Shown: piece by piece, positions 9,950 to 18,199 of the stretch | Layout: each line of letters begins with the position of its first letter | How positions within the stretch are numbered: position 1 is the first letter of the stretch | Assembly (NCBI GenBank): GCA_001725155.1 | Contig: MEFP01000019.1 | Coordinates: forward strand, 310,001 to 374,000 | Source of the DNA: Lysobacteraceae bacterium SCN 69-320 | GTDB lineage: Bacteria > Pseudomonadota > Gammaproteobacteria > Xanthomonadales > Rhodanobacteraceae | Direction: 5' to 3' | DNA: 64,000 nt | The notes under the pieces: model-generated | Seen by the model: only the letters and a program-made list of their open reading frames with translations | Databases searched by the model: none | What the model was told of the DNA's origin: nothing | Position numbers and translations under genes: made by a program

Positions 9950-10987
9950 TCAGGCTTCCTCCGGCTCGAATTCCGGCGTCGACGCCGCGCGGCGCTCGGG
10001 CAGCATCTTGATGCGCAGCTGCGCTTCGATCTGCGCGGCCACGTCCTTGTGCTCCTTGAGGAAGTTGCGCGCATTGTCCTTGCCCTGGCCGATGCGCTCG
10101 CCGCCGTAGCTGTACCAGGAGCCCGACTTCTCGACGAGCTTGTGGTCGACGCCGAGGTCAATGAGCTCGCTTTCACGGCTGATGCCCTCGCCGTAGAGGA
10201 TTTCGGTGAATACCTGCTTGAAGGGCGGCGCGAGCTTGTTCTTGACGACCTTGATCTTGGTCTCGTTGCCGATGATCTCGTCGCCCTTCTTGACCGAACC
10301 GATGCGGCGGATGTCCAGACGCACCGAGGCGTAGAACTTCAGCGCGTTGCCGCCGGTCGTGGTTTCGGGATTCTGGCCCGGCATCATCATGCCGATCTTC
10401 ATGCGCAGCTGGTTGATGAAGATCACGAGGCAGCCGGATTTCTTGATCGTGCCGGTCAGCTTGCGCAAGGCCTGGCTCATGAGGCGGGCCTGCAGGCCGA
10501 CCTGCATCTCGCCCATCTCGCCTTCGATTTCGGCCTTCGGCGTCAGCGCCGCGACCGAGTCGATGACGACCATGTCGACCGCGCCCGAACGCACGAGCAT
10601 GTCGGTGATTTCCAGCGCCTGTTCGCCGGTATCCGGCTGGGAGACGAGCAGGTCGTCGACGTTGACACCGAGCTTCTCGGCATAGCTCGGGTCCAGCGCA
10701 TGCTCGGCGTCGACGAAGGCGGCGGTGCCGCCGGCCTTCTGGCAGCTCGCGATGGCCTGCAGGGTCAGGGTGGTCTTGCCGGAGGACTCCGGTCCGTAGA
10801 TCTCCACGACGCGGCCACGCGGCAGGCCGCCGATGCCCAGGGCCATGTCCAGCGCGAAGGAGCCGGTCGACACCGCGTCGATGGGCTCGGCGACCTTGTC
10901 GCCCATGCGCATGACCGTGCCCTTGCCGAACTGCTTCTCGATCTGGCTCAAGGCCGAAGCCAGCGCCTTGCGCTTGTTGTCATCCAT
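9950..10987 (-). CDS. recA: Recombinase RecA
   Basis: RecA forms filaments on single-stranded DNA for recombination and triggers LexA cleavage in the SOS response. The 345-residue protein has Walker A GPESSGKT near residue 66, the L1/L2 DNA-binding loops (GEMGDMQVGLQ-like [11 protein letters not shown], and [10 protein letters not shown]) and MRIKMG-like [10 protein letters not shown]. The ATG at 10987 is preceded by GAGGA. No lexA gene lies upstream, unlike Xanthomonas, and I found no LexA box of the E. coli or Xanthomonas type in front of it. pncC precedes it on the same strand by 136 bp. Confidence 0.98.
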   Translation of the reverse strand: MDDNKRKALASALSQIEKQFGKGTVMRMGDKVAEPIDAVSTGSFALDMALGIGGLPRGRVVEIYGPESSGKTTLTLQAIASCQKAGGTAAFVDAEHALDPSYAEKLGVNVDDLLVSQPDTGEQALEITDMLVRSGAVDMVVIDSVAALTPKAEIEGEMGEMQVGLQARLMSQALRKLTGTIKKSGCLVIFINQLRMKIGMMMPGQNPETTTGGNALKFYASVRLDIRRIGSVKKGDEIIGNETKIKVVKNKLAPPFKQVFTEILYGEGISRESELIDLGVDHKLVEKSGSWYSYGGERIGQGKDNARNFLKEHKDVAAQIEAQLRIKMLPERRAASTPEFEPEEA

Positions 10988-11123
10988 TGCAGAATCCTCG
11001 TCAGAGTGGGGTGCGCAGCGCAGTCTGGGGTCCGGCATTCTCACGGACCGCGACAGCAGCGAGAGGGAACGCGAGGATTATTCCATACCAGGCCCGTTCC
11101 GGCGGCCTGCGGCGTCGGCCGCG

Positions 11124-11633
11124 TCAGGTGCTCAGAATTTTCTGAACGCCGGCCAGGGCGGCCGCTACCGTATGGCGGCGCACCGCCTCACGGTCGCCGT
11201 CGAAATGGAATACCTGTGCCTGGGCATAGCCGCCGCGGCGTTTCCAGCCTATCCAGACCGTGCCTACCGGCTTGCCCGGCGTGGCGCCGCCGGGACCGGC
11301 GATGCCGGTCACCGCGACGGCGACCGAAGCGCCGTAGCGCGCCAGCGCACCGGAAACCATTTCGACCACGGTCTCCTGGCTCACCGCGCCGTGCTGGGCC
11401 AGGGTTTCGGGCCGCACGCCGAGCAGGGCCTGCTTGGCCTCGTAGCTGTAGGCGACGAGACCGGCCTCGAACCAGGCCGAGCTGCCGGCGATGTCGGTCA
11501 GGGTCTTGGCGATCCAGCCGCCGGTGCAGGACTCGGCCGTGACCAGCATCTGGCCGCGCTGCTGCAGGAACTCGGCGACGCCGCGGCCCAATTGCAGCAG
11601 CTGCGCGTCGTCGGGCGACTCGGTGGTCGACAT
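11124..11633 (-). CDS. pncC: Nicotinamide-nucleotide amidohydrolase PncC (CinA C-terminal domain)
   Basis: PncC deamidates nicotinamide mononucleotide to nicotinate mononucleotide in the pyridine nucleotide cycle. The 169-residue protein is a stand-alone CinA C-terminal domain with TAESCTGGWIAKTLTDI near residue 38, the AVTGIAGPGGATPGKPVGTV loop near 115 and a WF-x(2)-GLVAYS motif. The ATG at 11633 follows TTGGAG. The N-terminal CinA domain found in other bacteria is absent, as in most gammaproteobacteria. It sits directly before recA; in Pseudomonas its other neighbour is mutS, here 40 kb away. Confidence 0.93.
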   Translation of the reverse strand: MSTTESPDDAQLLQLGRGVAEFLQQRGQMLVTAESCTGGWIAKTLTDIAGSSAWFEAGLVAYSYEAKQALLGVRPETLAQHGAVSQETVVEMVSGALARYGASVAVAVTGIAGPGGATPGKPVGTVWIGWKRRGGYAQAQVFHFDGDREAVRRHTVAAALAGVQKILST

Positions 11634-12031
11634 GGCGTACTCCAACAGCAAGGGGCGTCGTTCTAGCCCAAATCGGCGCGCAGGCCAAGTCACGCAAGGG
11701 CTTGCGACTTTCGTCACGGCCGCGCCGCGCGGCGCGGCACGCTGAATGCGCAGACCCGGCAACGTCGCTGCGGCAACGGATGCTGTCACGCTCGCGATCG
11801 GGCGCGCCGCAACGCCTGCGGCTGCCTGCAGCGCCATCGCCCCTGTCGTCATGCACGGTACATCGCCCCGCCGTGCCGCCTACAATCGGGCCGGCGACGC
11901 GGCGCCCAGGCGACCGTTTGCGGACGATATCGAAAGAAAACGCAGGACCGGCCAGCGCCGGGAGGCGAAGCGCGGGCGTTCACGTTGCGTGGACACGCAG
12001 GCGTAGCGGACGGTTCTCGAACAGGTTGGAG
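11634..12031. other. Divergent intergenic region pncC / winged-helix regulator
   Basis: This 398-bp region separates divergent genes and marks the left edge of the accessory block. I see no gene in it. TACAAT at 11881 is a possible -10 box for the downstream regulator, but no matching -35 box is evident. It holds no tRNA, integrase or flanking direct repeat that would explain an insertion. Confidence 0.4.
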
Positions 12032-14452
12032 ATGGCGGGAGAGATCTACGAGTTCGCAGGGTTTCGACTGCTGGCAGCGACGCGCGAGTTGCGGCGTCCC
12101 GACGGCAGCACGTCCCTGGTGCCCGCGCGCATCTTCGACTGCGTCCTCTATCTGATCGAGCATCGCGCCCGCGCGATCGGGCGCGACGAACTGATCGCGG
12201 CGGTCTGGAACCAGCCCGAAGTCGGCGACAACGTGCTCGCGCAGCTGCTCGCCCGTACGCGCAAGCTGCTCAGCGACGACGGCGGCGAACAGCGCGTCAT
12301 TCGCACGGTGCCGGGATTCGGCTATCACTGGGTCGCGCCGACGCTGGTGAGCGCAGCGGCGGCACCGGCGGAGCCGCCTGTTGCGGCAGACGCGGAACCG
12401 TCGCCGATCACGGCAACGCCGGAGCCACCGCCAGCACCGCCGCAACGGCGCCGGTACTGGATCGTGCCGATGCTGCTCGGCGTCGTGCTGCTGGCCGGCG
12501 CCGCCGCGCTCTGGAGCCTGTACGGCAATCGCGATGCGGGCGGCAATGCGCACGTCGCGCCGGCATCCGCGATACCCGGTGCCGACGGCGATCCGCCGCC
12601 GCTGCCGCTCGCGCAGCGTCCCGCGCTGGTGCTGCCGGCCGTCGTCGATCCCGCGGAAGGCCAGGGCTGGCTGCGGCTCGGCATCATGGCCATCGTCGCC
12701 GAACGGCTCGCGGGCGCCGGCCGCACGACGGTTCCCAGCGACAACAGTGTCGCGCTGACGAAAGGACGCGATCCGGCGACCTTGGACGCTGCGGCCTTGG
12801 CGAGCCTCGCCGAGAGCGCCGGCGCGAACTGGATCGTGCAGCCGCGCGTCGCGCTGGTGGGCCCGCGCTGGCGCGTCGGGCTGGAGATCGTGCATGGCGA
12901 AGTGCCGATCCGGCTCCACGTCTCGGCCGAGAGCGATCAGGTGCTCGATGCCGCGCGCGACGCCGCGGACCGGCTGCTCGCCGGCGTCGGCGGGGCCGCC
13001 GCTCCGGTCAGTGGAGTGGACACGGGCCTGACCCTGGTGCTCAAGAAGGCCCAGGCGGCCTTTCTCGACGGAAAGCCCGAAGCGGCCCGGCTCATCCTCG
13101 ACGCGGAACAGGAGCAGTACCGCGGTTCGGCCGAACTCGCCTACGAACTCGGGCTCATGGAATACCGGACCGGACGGTTCGATGCGGCGCAGCGGCGCTT
13201 CGAGGCGCTGGTCGCCGCGTCCGCGACGCCGGACACCGTCGTCATGCGCGCGCGCGCGCTGAACGCACTCGCCCAGACCGCCTACCAGCGCCGCGACTTC
13301 GCCGCCGTCGAACGCCATTCGCGCGCGGTCATTGATCTGCTGCAGGACCGGTCCGAGGGCCGGAACGAACTGGGCCGCGCCTGGAGCGAGCTGGCCAACC
13401 TGGCGAGTTCGACCGGCCGCTTCGAGCAGAGCATGCGCCAGGGCGCACGGGCACGCGTGCTGCTCGCCGCGAGCGGCGACTGGCTCGGCGTCACGCGCAG
13501 CGATGCGCTGACCGGCGTGATGCTGCGCCGGGCCGGACGTCTGGCCGACAGCATCGCGCTGCTGTCGCGTGCCGCGGACCGGCTGCAGGCATTCCACGAG
13601 GAAGCGCACGAAAGCATCGTGCGCAGCCACATCGTCCTTGCCTGGATGCAGCTGGCCGAGCCGCAGGAGGGGCTGGCCCAGGAACCTCGCCTGCGCGAGC
13701 TCAACGCACGCATCGAGTTTCCCGGTCTGCGCGCGGCGATGCAGCTGAGCCGCGCCGACCTGCTGCTGGAAAACGGCCGCCTGACCGACGCGAAGACCCT
13801 CGTCGACCAGGCCTATCCGTGGATCATCGACAACAACGACCGGATCAACCGGTATTTCGCGCACACGCTCGCCGCGCGCGTCGCACTGATGTCCGGCGCG
13901 CCCGCGCGCGCCGAAGAGCAGGCCCGGCAGGCGATCGAAAACCTGTTCGACCCCGACGAAGATCCCCGCCAGGTCGCCCGCACCTATCTGACCCTCGTCT
14001 GCCTGCAGGCGACTCACGATATCGACGCGGCGCAGCGGTCGGCCCAGGCGCTGCGCGAGTACACCGATGCCGAGCCGCGCAAGCCGGTGGCGGCCTACGG
14101 GCATCTGGCCGACGCGGCCGTCGCGACGGCACGCGGCGACGTGACGGCGGCGCGCGGCGCCTACGAGCAGGCGCAGAAAGCCCCCGACCTGCAGCCCTGG
14201 GACCGCCTGCGCATCGCCGAGGCCTACGTGCCCTGGCTCATCGCACAGGGCGAGCTCGATCGCGCCGCCGAGATCGTCGGCGCGATGGGCGATGCGCCGT
14301 ATCGCAATTTCGACGCGGCGATGCTCGAAGTACGCCTGTACCAGGCCACACGCCAGCGTGCGGCCTGGCAGTCGGCGCTCGACCGGGCCGACGCGCTGGC
14401 CAACGAACGCCAGGTCGACCCGGCGCTGCGCACCTGGCCCGCCGGACGCTGA
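12032..14452 (+). CDS. Membrane-anchored winged-helix regulator with TPR domain (CadC-like), paralogue 1
   Basis: The 806-residue protein has an N-terminal PhoB/ToxR-type winged helix (residues 1 to 100; ARIFDCVLYLIEHRARAIG, then DELIAAVW and VIRTVPGFGYHW), an Ala/Pro-rich linker, one membrane helix (about 142 to 166, WIVPMLLGVVLLAGAAALW) and a large C-terminal part with TolB-like and TPR-type helical repeats that should be periplasmic. This is the layout of one-component regulators such as CadC and ToxR, with DNA-binding and sensing in one chain and no phospho-acceptor domain. The ATG at 12032 follows GGTTGGAG. Ligand and targets are unknown. Two paralogues lie at 22415 and 38376. Confidence 0.85.
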   Translation: MAGEIYEFAGFRLLAATRELRRPDGSTSLVPARIFDCVLYLIEHRARAIGRDELIAAVWNQPEVGDNVLAQLLARTRKLLSDDGGEQRVIRTVPGFGYHWVAPTLVSAAAAPAEPPVAADAEPSPITATPEPPPAPPQRRRYWIVPMLLGVVLLAGAAALWSLYGNRDAGGNAHVAPASAIPGADGDPPPLPLAQRPALVLPAVVDPAEGQGWLRLGIMAIVAERLAGAGRTTVPSDNSVALTKGRDPATLDAAALASLAESAGANWIVQPRVALVGPRWRVGLEIVHGEVPIRLHVSAESDQVLDAARDAADRLLAGVGGAAAPVSGVDTGLTLVLKKAQAAFLDGKPEAARLILDAEQEQYRGSAELAYELGLMEYRTGRFDAAQRRFEALVAASATPDTVVMRARALNALAQTAYQRRDFAAVERHSRAVIDLLQDRSEGRNELGRAWSELANLASSTGRFEQSMRQGARARVLLAASGDWLGVTRSDALTGVMLRRAGRLADSIALLSRAADRLQAFHEEAHESIVRSHIVLAWMQLAEPQEGLAQEPRLRELNARIEFPGLRAAMQLSRADLLLENGRLTDAKTLVDQAYPWIIDNNDRINRYFAHTLAARVALMSGAPARAEEQARQAIENLFDPDEDPRQVARTYLTLVCLQATHDIDAAQRSAQALREYTDAEPRKPVAAYGHLADAAVATARGDVTAARGAYEQAQKAPDLQPWDRLRIAEAYVPWLIAQGELDRAAEIVGAMGDAPYRNFDAAMLEVRLYQATRQRAAWQSALDRADALANERQVDPALRTWPAGR

Positions 14453-14513
14453 AGCGCCACTCTCCGCGGCCGGCCGGCAGTCATCGGCGCTCTGGGAGGC
14501 GCACGGCAGCCGC

Positions 14514-14530
14514 TGTTAGGCCCGTGTTAG
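14514..14530. promoter_or_regulatory. Direct repeat TGTTAG, 11-bp spacing
   Basis: TGTTAG occurs at 14514 and 14525, exactly 11 bp apart, in the short gap before the TrmB/LuxR-type gene. PhoB-family winged helices bind direct repeats with this spacing, so it is a candidate operator, on the evidence of two copies only. Confidence 0.25.
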
Positions 14531-14609
14531 CGGCGGCGAATGCACGACAGAGACGCTCCGGCTAAGAAAGCCGCTGGCGCCATCGCGCCATACCGGGAGC
14601 CCGATCACG

Positions 14610-15644
14610 ATGTTCGACACCGCCACAGCCGGGCACTGCCCGGCGCCGACGTCGCTCGACGTGCTCGGCATAGACCCTGCCGAGGAAGGCGTCTATCGCG
14701 CGCTGCTGCGCCATCCCGCCGCCTCGCCGGCCGAGCTGGCCGGTGATCTCGGCCTGTCCGCGGCGCGGGTGCGCGCACTGCTGAACGGCCTGGCGGCCAA
14801 GGGGCTGGTCACCTTGTCGCGGCAGCGCCCGCGCCGCTTCCGCGCGGTACCTCCGGCGATCGCGCTCGATGCCCTGGTCCAGCGCCAGTCCGACGCGCTG
14901 GCCCGGGCCGGTGCGGCTGCGGCCGCCCTGGTCGAGGAATTCCGGCCGCTGGTCTTTCAGGTGGACCCGCGCCCGGACGCCATCGAAGTGCTCGACAGCG
15001 AGGAACGCGTGCGCCGCGCGATCGCCGAGATCCAGCGCAGCGCGCGTACGGAATGCCTGTGCCTGGACAAGCCGCCCTACGTGACGGGACCGCCGCATAC
15101 GGTCGATCCGACCGAGATCGAAGGTCTCGCGCGCGGCGTGGCCTATCGCACGCTGATCGACGTCGAAGCGCTGGATATGCACGGCGTGCTCGAGCGCGTG
15201 CAGGTGTGCCGCCAAGCCGGCGCGCAGATCCGGGTGACTTCGGGACTGTCGCTGAAACTGCTGATCGCCGACGACCATACCGGCCTGATTCCGATGAGCC
15301 TGCAGGCGCTAGGCGGTCCGGTACTGCTGCTGCGTGCGTCATCACTGCTGGAAGCCCTGCGCGACTACTTCAATCTGCTGTGGCGGCAATCGGCGCCGCT
15401 GTCGCTTTGCGTCGCGCGGACCGAAGCCGCAGGCGCGCGCCCGGTGGCGGATACCGAACAGCATCTGCTGACGCGACTGGCCGCCGGCTCGAACGACAAG
15501 ACGATTGCCGCCGCCCTCGGCGTCTCGCCGCGCACGCTGGACCGGCGCATCGACGCGCTCATGAACCGGCTCGGCGCGAAGACGCGATTCCAGGCCGGAT
15601 GGCTGGCCGCGCACGGCTGCGGAGCGATCGACGATGCGTCGTGA
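14610..15644 (+). CDS. TrmB/LuxR-type transcriptional regulator
   Basis: The 344-residue protein combines a TrmB-like winged helix at residues 15 to 90 (EEGVYRALLRHPAASPAELA, with a recognition helix in LSAARVRALLNGLAAKGLV), a middle region of about 160 residues resembling the effector domain of TrmB-type proteins, and a C-terminal LuxR-type helix-turn-helix at about 275 to 340 (LAAGSNDKTIAAALGVSPRT). Soluble, with no signal or membrane segment. Proteins with two DNA-binding domains of this kind are better known from actinobacteria. The ATG at 14610 has GGGAG upstream. It precedes the secreted protein/subtilase pair and may control it; the effector is unknown. Confidence 0.75.
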   Translation: MFDTATAGHCPAPTSLDVLGIDPAEEGVYRALLRHPAASPAELAGDLGLSAARVRALLNGLAAKGLVTLSRQRPRRFRAVPPAIALDALVQRQSDALARAGAAAAALVEEFRPLVFQVDPRPDAIEVLDSEERVRRAIAEIQRSARTECLCLDKPPYVTGPPHTVDPTEIEGLARGVAYRTLIDVEALDMHGVLERVQVCRQAGAQIRVTSGLSLKLLIADDHTGLIPMSLQALGGPVLLLRASSLLEALRDYFNLLWRQSAPLSLCVARTEAAGARPVADTEQHLLTRLAAGSNDKTIAAALGVSPRTLDRRIDALMNRLGAKTRFQAGWLAAHGCGAIDDAS

Positions 15645-15826
15645 TCGACGCATCGCGCTGGCCTCGATCAGGGCTGTGGCGCAATTCCGCCATGGCGAAA
15701 ACACGCCCGCCCATTCGCTTGTCCGCACTTCCATACTCGAAAGCTCCATCCGGCGTCTTGCAGGCGCCGTCTTCTTCGCTGCGCTCGGATGCGCTGCGTT
15801 TCATCTTGTCCGCCATGGGGGACGTC

Positions 15827-18199
15827 ATGCACAGGAAATTTGATCGTGGTTCGGCCTGCAGCGCGCAAAAGCCCGCGTCGTGGACCGTCGTGCTGTGGGC
15901 GGCGCTGTTCGCTCTTGTTTCGATTGCCGGCAGCGCCCAGGCCATGCAGCGCGTCGACGCGACGACCTTGGGCGAAGGCATCAACCGGTCCAGGAGCGTG
16001 CTGCCGAGTCCCGATGGCCGCTGGATGTATGTGGTCGCGGACGGCTCGACCCGGCCGAACAAGCTCGTGAAGATTGATCTGTCGACGATGGAGCCCGTCG
16101 GCACGGTCGACTTCGCTCCCGCCGGCGTGGTGGGCGATGGGCCGCGCGGCGTGATCGACCCGAGCGGCACCTACGTCTACGTGGGCTATTCGACCGTCAC
16201 CGACGCGAAGATCGCGAAGGTCAATGTCGCGACGATGCAGCTGGTCGCCACGGGCAGTCTGAATCTGTGGCCGCAATCCATCGTCCTCGACTCCCACGGC
16301 GACTACGCCTACATCGGCTCCGACGAAGGCTGGGTCGAGAAGTTCTCGCTGTCGACGATGCAGGTCGTCGGCCAGCTGCAGACGGGACAGAACTTCCTGC
16401 GCTCCTCGGCGATGGATCCCAGCGACACGAACCTGTATCTGGGCACGTACACCGGACCGGCGCGCGTCGTCAAAGTCGACCTCGCCACGTTCCAATGGGC
16501 CGGCACGCTCACGTTCAGCGGCGGCGAGGTCGGATTTCTTTCCGCCGCCGTCGCCGCCGACGGATCCGCCGCGTACTTCGGCACCTATACCGATCCGACG
16601 TTTCCGCCGCAGATCGCCAAGGTCGATCTGGCGAGCTTCCAGCCGGCCGGGACGCTGCAGCTGGACATCGACGCACTCGGACTGCGCACGGTCGCGTTGT
16701 CGACCGATGGCCATCACGCGTACTTCGGCACGACGACGCAGCCGTCGTCCATCCTCAAGATCGACCTCGCGACCCTGACGCAGACCGAGCGACTGCAGCT
16801 GGACGGCAGCGACGCATCGCTGCTGAGTCTGGCCGCCGGCGTCGGCGGCGACTACCTGTACGTCGGCACCGCCGACTATCCGGGCAAGCTCGTGAAGGTC
16901 GCACTGCGCGATCCGGTGCCCGATCAGCTGCGCTTCGAGCCGGCGCATCTGGATTTCTATGCCGTCACGACGGCAACCGCAGCGACGCGCAACGTGACCT
17001 TGCGCAACACCGGTACACATGCCGCAACCGGACTGGCCTTCACTGCGCCGGAAACCGGGGTCGGCGCCGATACGAGCGCCTGCGGCAGCACCCTCGCCGC
17101 TGGCGCGAGCTGCGCGATCGCGCTGACCTACGCGCCGTCGATGGTCGGCGTGCTGGCCGACTCCTGGGGAGTCAACTCGACCGAAGGCGGCACGGCACAT
17201 CTCGCCCTGCTCGGCCGCGCGGTTCCGGCTGCCCGCAGCCTCGGCGTCTCGCCGCCGGCGCTGGACTTCGGCGCCGTCGACATCGGCACGACGAGCGCGG
17301 CGCAGATGCTGACGATCACGAACACCGGAACCGTGACGATCCCGCATCTGACGATGAACAGCACGGACAGCCAGTCGTTCGTGTTCGACGATCAGTGTCC
17401 GATGCTCATGGCCGGCGAGAGCTGCCAGATCGGCGTGCGCTTCAAGCCGACGCGGACCACGGCTCCGGTGTCGGCCGGGCTGCGCCTGAGCAACGCGTCC
17501 GCGAACGCGGAAGTGAACGTGGCGCTGGCCGGACAGGGCGTGCTGCGCACCAGGGCCATCGTGCCGGCGGAGTCGCAGATCCCGTTCGGCTCGGTGGCGG
17601 TCGGCAGTACCGGCCAACGGTCCGTGGCCTGGATCAACGCCGGCGCAACCGCCCTGACAGAATTGTCCTATTCGATCTCCGATCCGGCCTTCACTGTCAG
17701 AGCGAACTGGTGTACCTGGCTCATGGGCGGCTCGCAGTGCATGGTCGACCTGCAGTTCACTCCGCTCGCCGCCGGGCCCGCGTCGGCCACGCTGAGCGTG
17801 ACCACTGCCGAGGGCGCCCAGTCGCAGGTCGAGCTGACCGGACTGGCGACCGGCGACGTCAGCCCACCCAGCCTCTCGTTCGAATCCCCCACCGTGGATC
17901 TGGGCCCGGTCGGCCTCGGCACCACGGCCTGGCGCTCGATCCAGCTGCGCAACCAGGGAAGCGGATTCGCGTTCGTCTCCGACATCTCGGTGTTTCCGCC
18001 GTTCCGCGCCGACGGCTCGGCGTGCATGCCGACGATTGCGCCGAACCAGTCCTGCACGGTCCGCGTCGGCTTCGCACCGGCGACCGCCGGGCTGCGCCTG
18101 GAAACCTTGATGGTCATGACCGACCAGGGCATCGGAGCCAAGCTCGGCATCGAAGGCACCGGCTCGACGGATGCGATCTTCCGCGGAGGCTTCGAGTGA
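15827..18199 (+). CDS. Secreted beta-propeller and choice-of-anchor D (Ig-like) repeat protein with C-terminal FxxGFE tag
   Basis: The 790-residue product has a signal peptide (cleavage near AGSAQA, residue 43), a YVTN/quinoprotein-like beta-propeller at about 45 to 365 with repeated 'KVDLA(T/S)FQ' blade motifs, and four choice-of-anchor D/ASH-type Ig-like repeats at about 370 to 780. Each repeat carries a cysteine pair about ten residues apart (for example CPMLMAGESC), probably disulfides. It ends DAIFRGGFE, a motif shared by other secreted proteins here. The ATG at 15827 follows GGGGAC; an in-frame ATG lies four codons upstream. Its stop overlaps the start of the next gene (TGATG), so it is translationally coupled to the subtilase. 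Function unknown. Confidence 0.82.
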   Translation: MHRKFDRGSACSAQKPASWTVVLWAALFALVSIAGSAQAMQRVDATTLGEGINRSRSVLPSPDGRWMYVVADGSTRPNKLVKIDLSTMEPVGTVDFAPAGVVGDGPRGVIDPSGTYVYVGYSTVTDAKIAKVNVATMQLVATGSLNLWPQSIVLDSHGDYAYIGSDEGWVEKFSLSTMQVVGQLQTGQNFLRSSAMDPSDTNLYLGTYTGPARVVKVDLATFQWAGTLTFSGGEVGFLSAAVAADGSAAYFGTYTDPTFPPQIAKVDLASFQPAGTLQLDIDALGLRTVALSTDGHHAYFGTTTQPSSILKIDLATLTQTERLQLDGSDASLLSLAAGVGGDYLYVGTADYPGKLVKVALRDPVPDQLRFEPAHLDFYAVTTATAATRNVTLRNTGTHAATGLAFTAPETGVGADTSACGSTLAAGASCAIALTYAPSMVGVLADSWGVNSTEGGTAHLALLGRAVPAARSLGVSPPALDFGAVDIGTTSAAQMLTITNTGTVTIPHLTMNSTDSQSFVFDDQCPMLMAGESCQIGVRFKPTRTTAPVSAGLRLSNASANAEVNVALAGQGVLRTRAIVPAESQIPFGSVAVGSTGQRSVAWINAGATALTELSYSISDPAFTVRANWCTWLMGGSQCMVDLQFTPLAAGPASATLSVTTAEGAQSQVELTGLATGDVSPPSLSFESPTVDLGPVGLGTTAWRSIQLRNQGSGFAFVSDISVFPPFRADGSACMPTIAPNQSCTVRVGFAPATAGLRLETLMVMTDQGIGAKLGIEGTGSTDAIFRGGFE

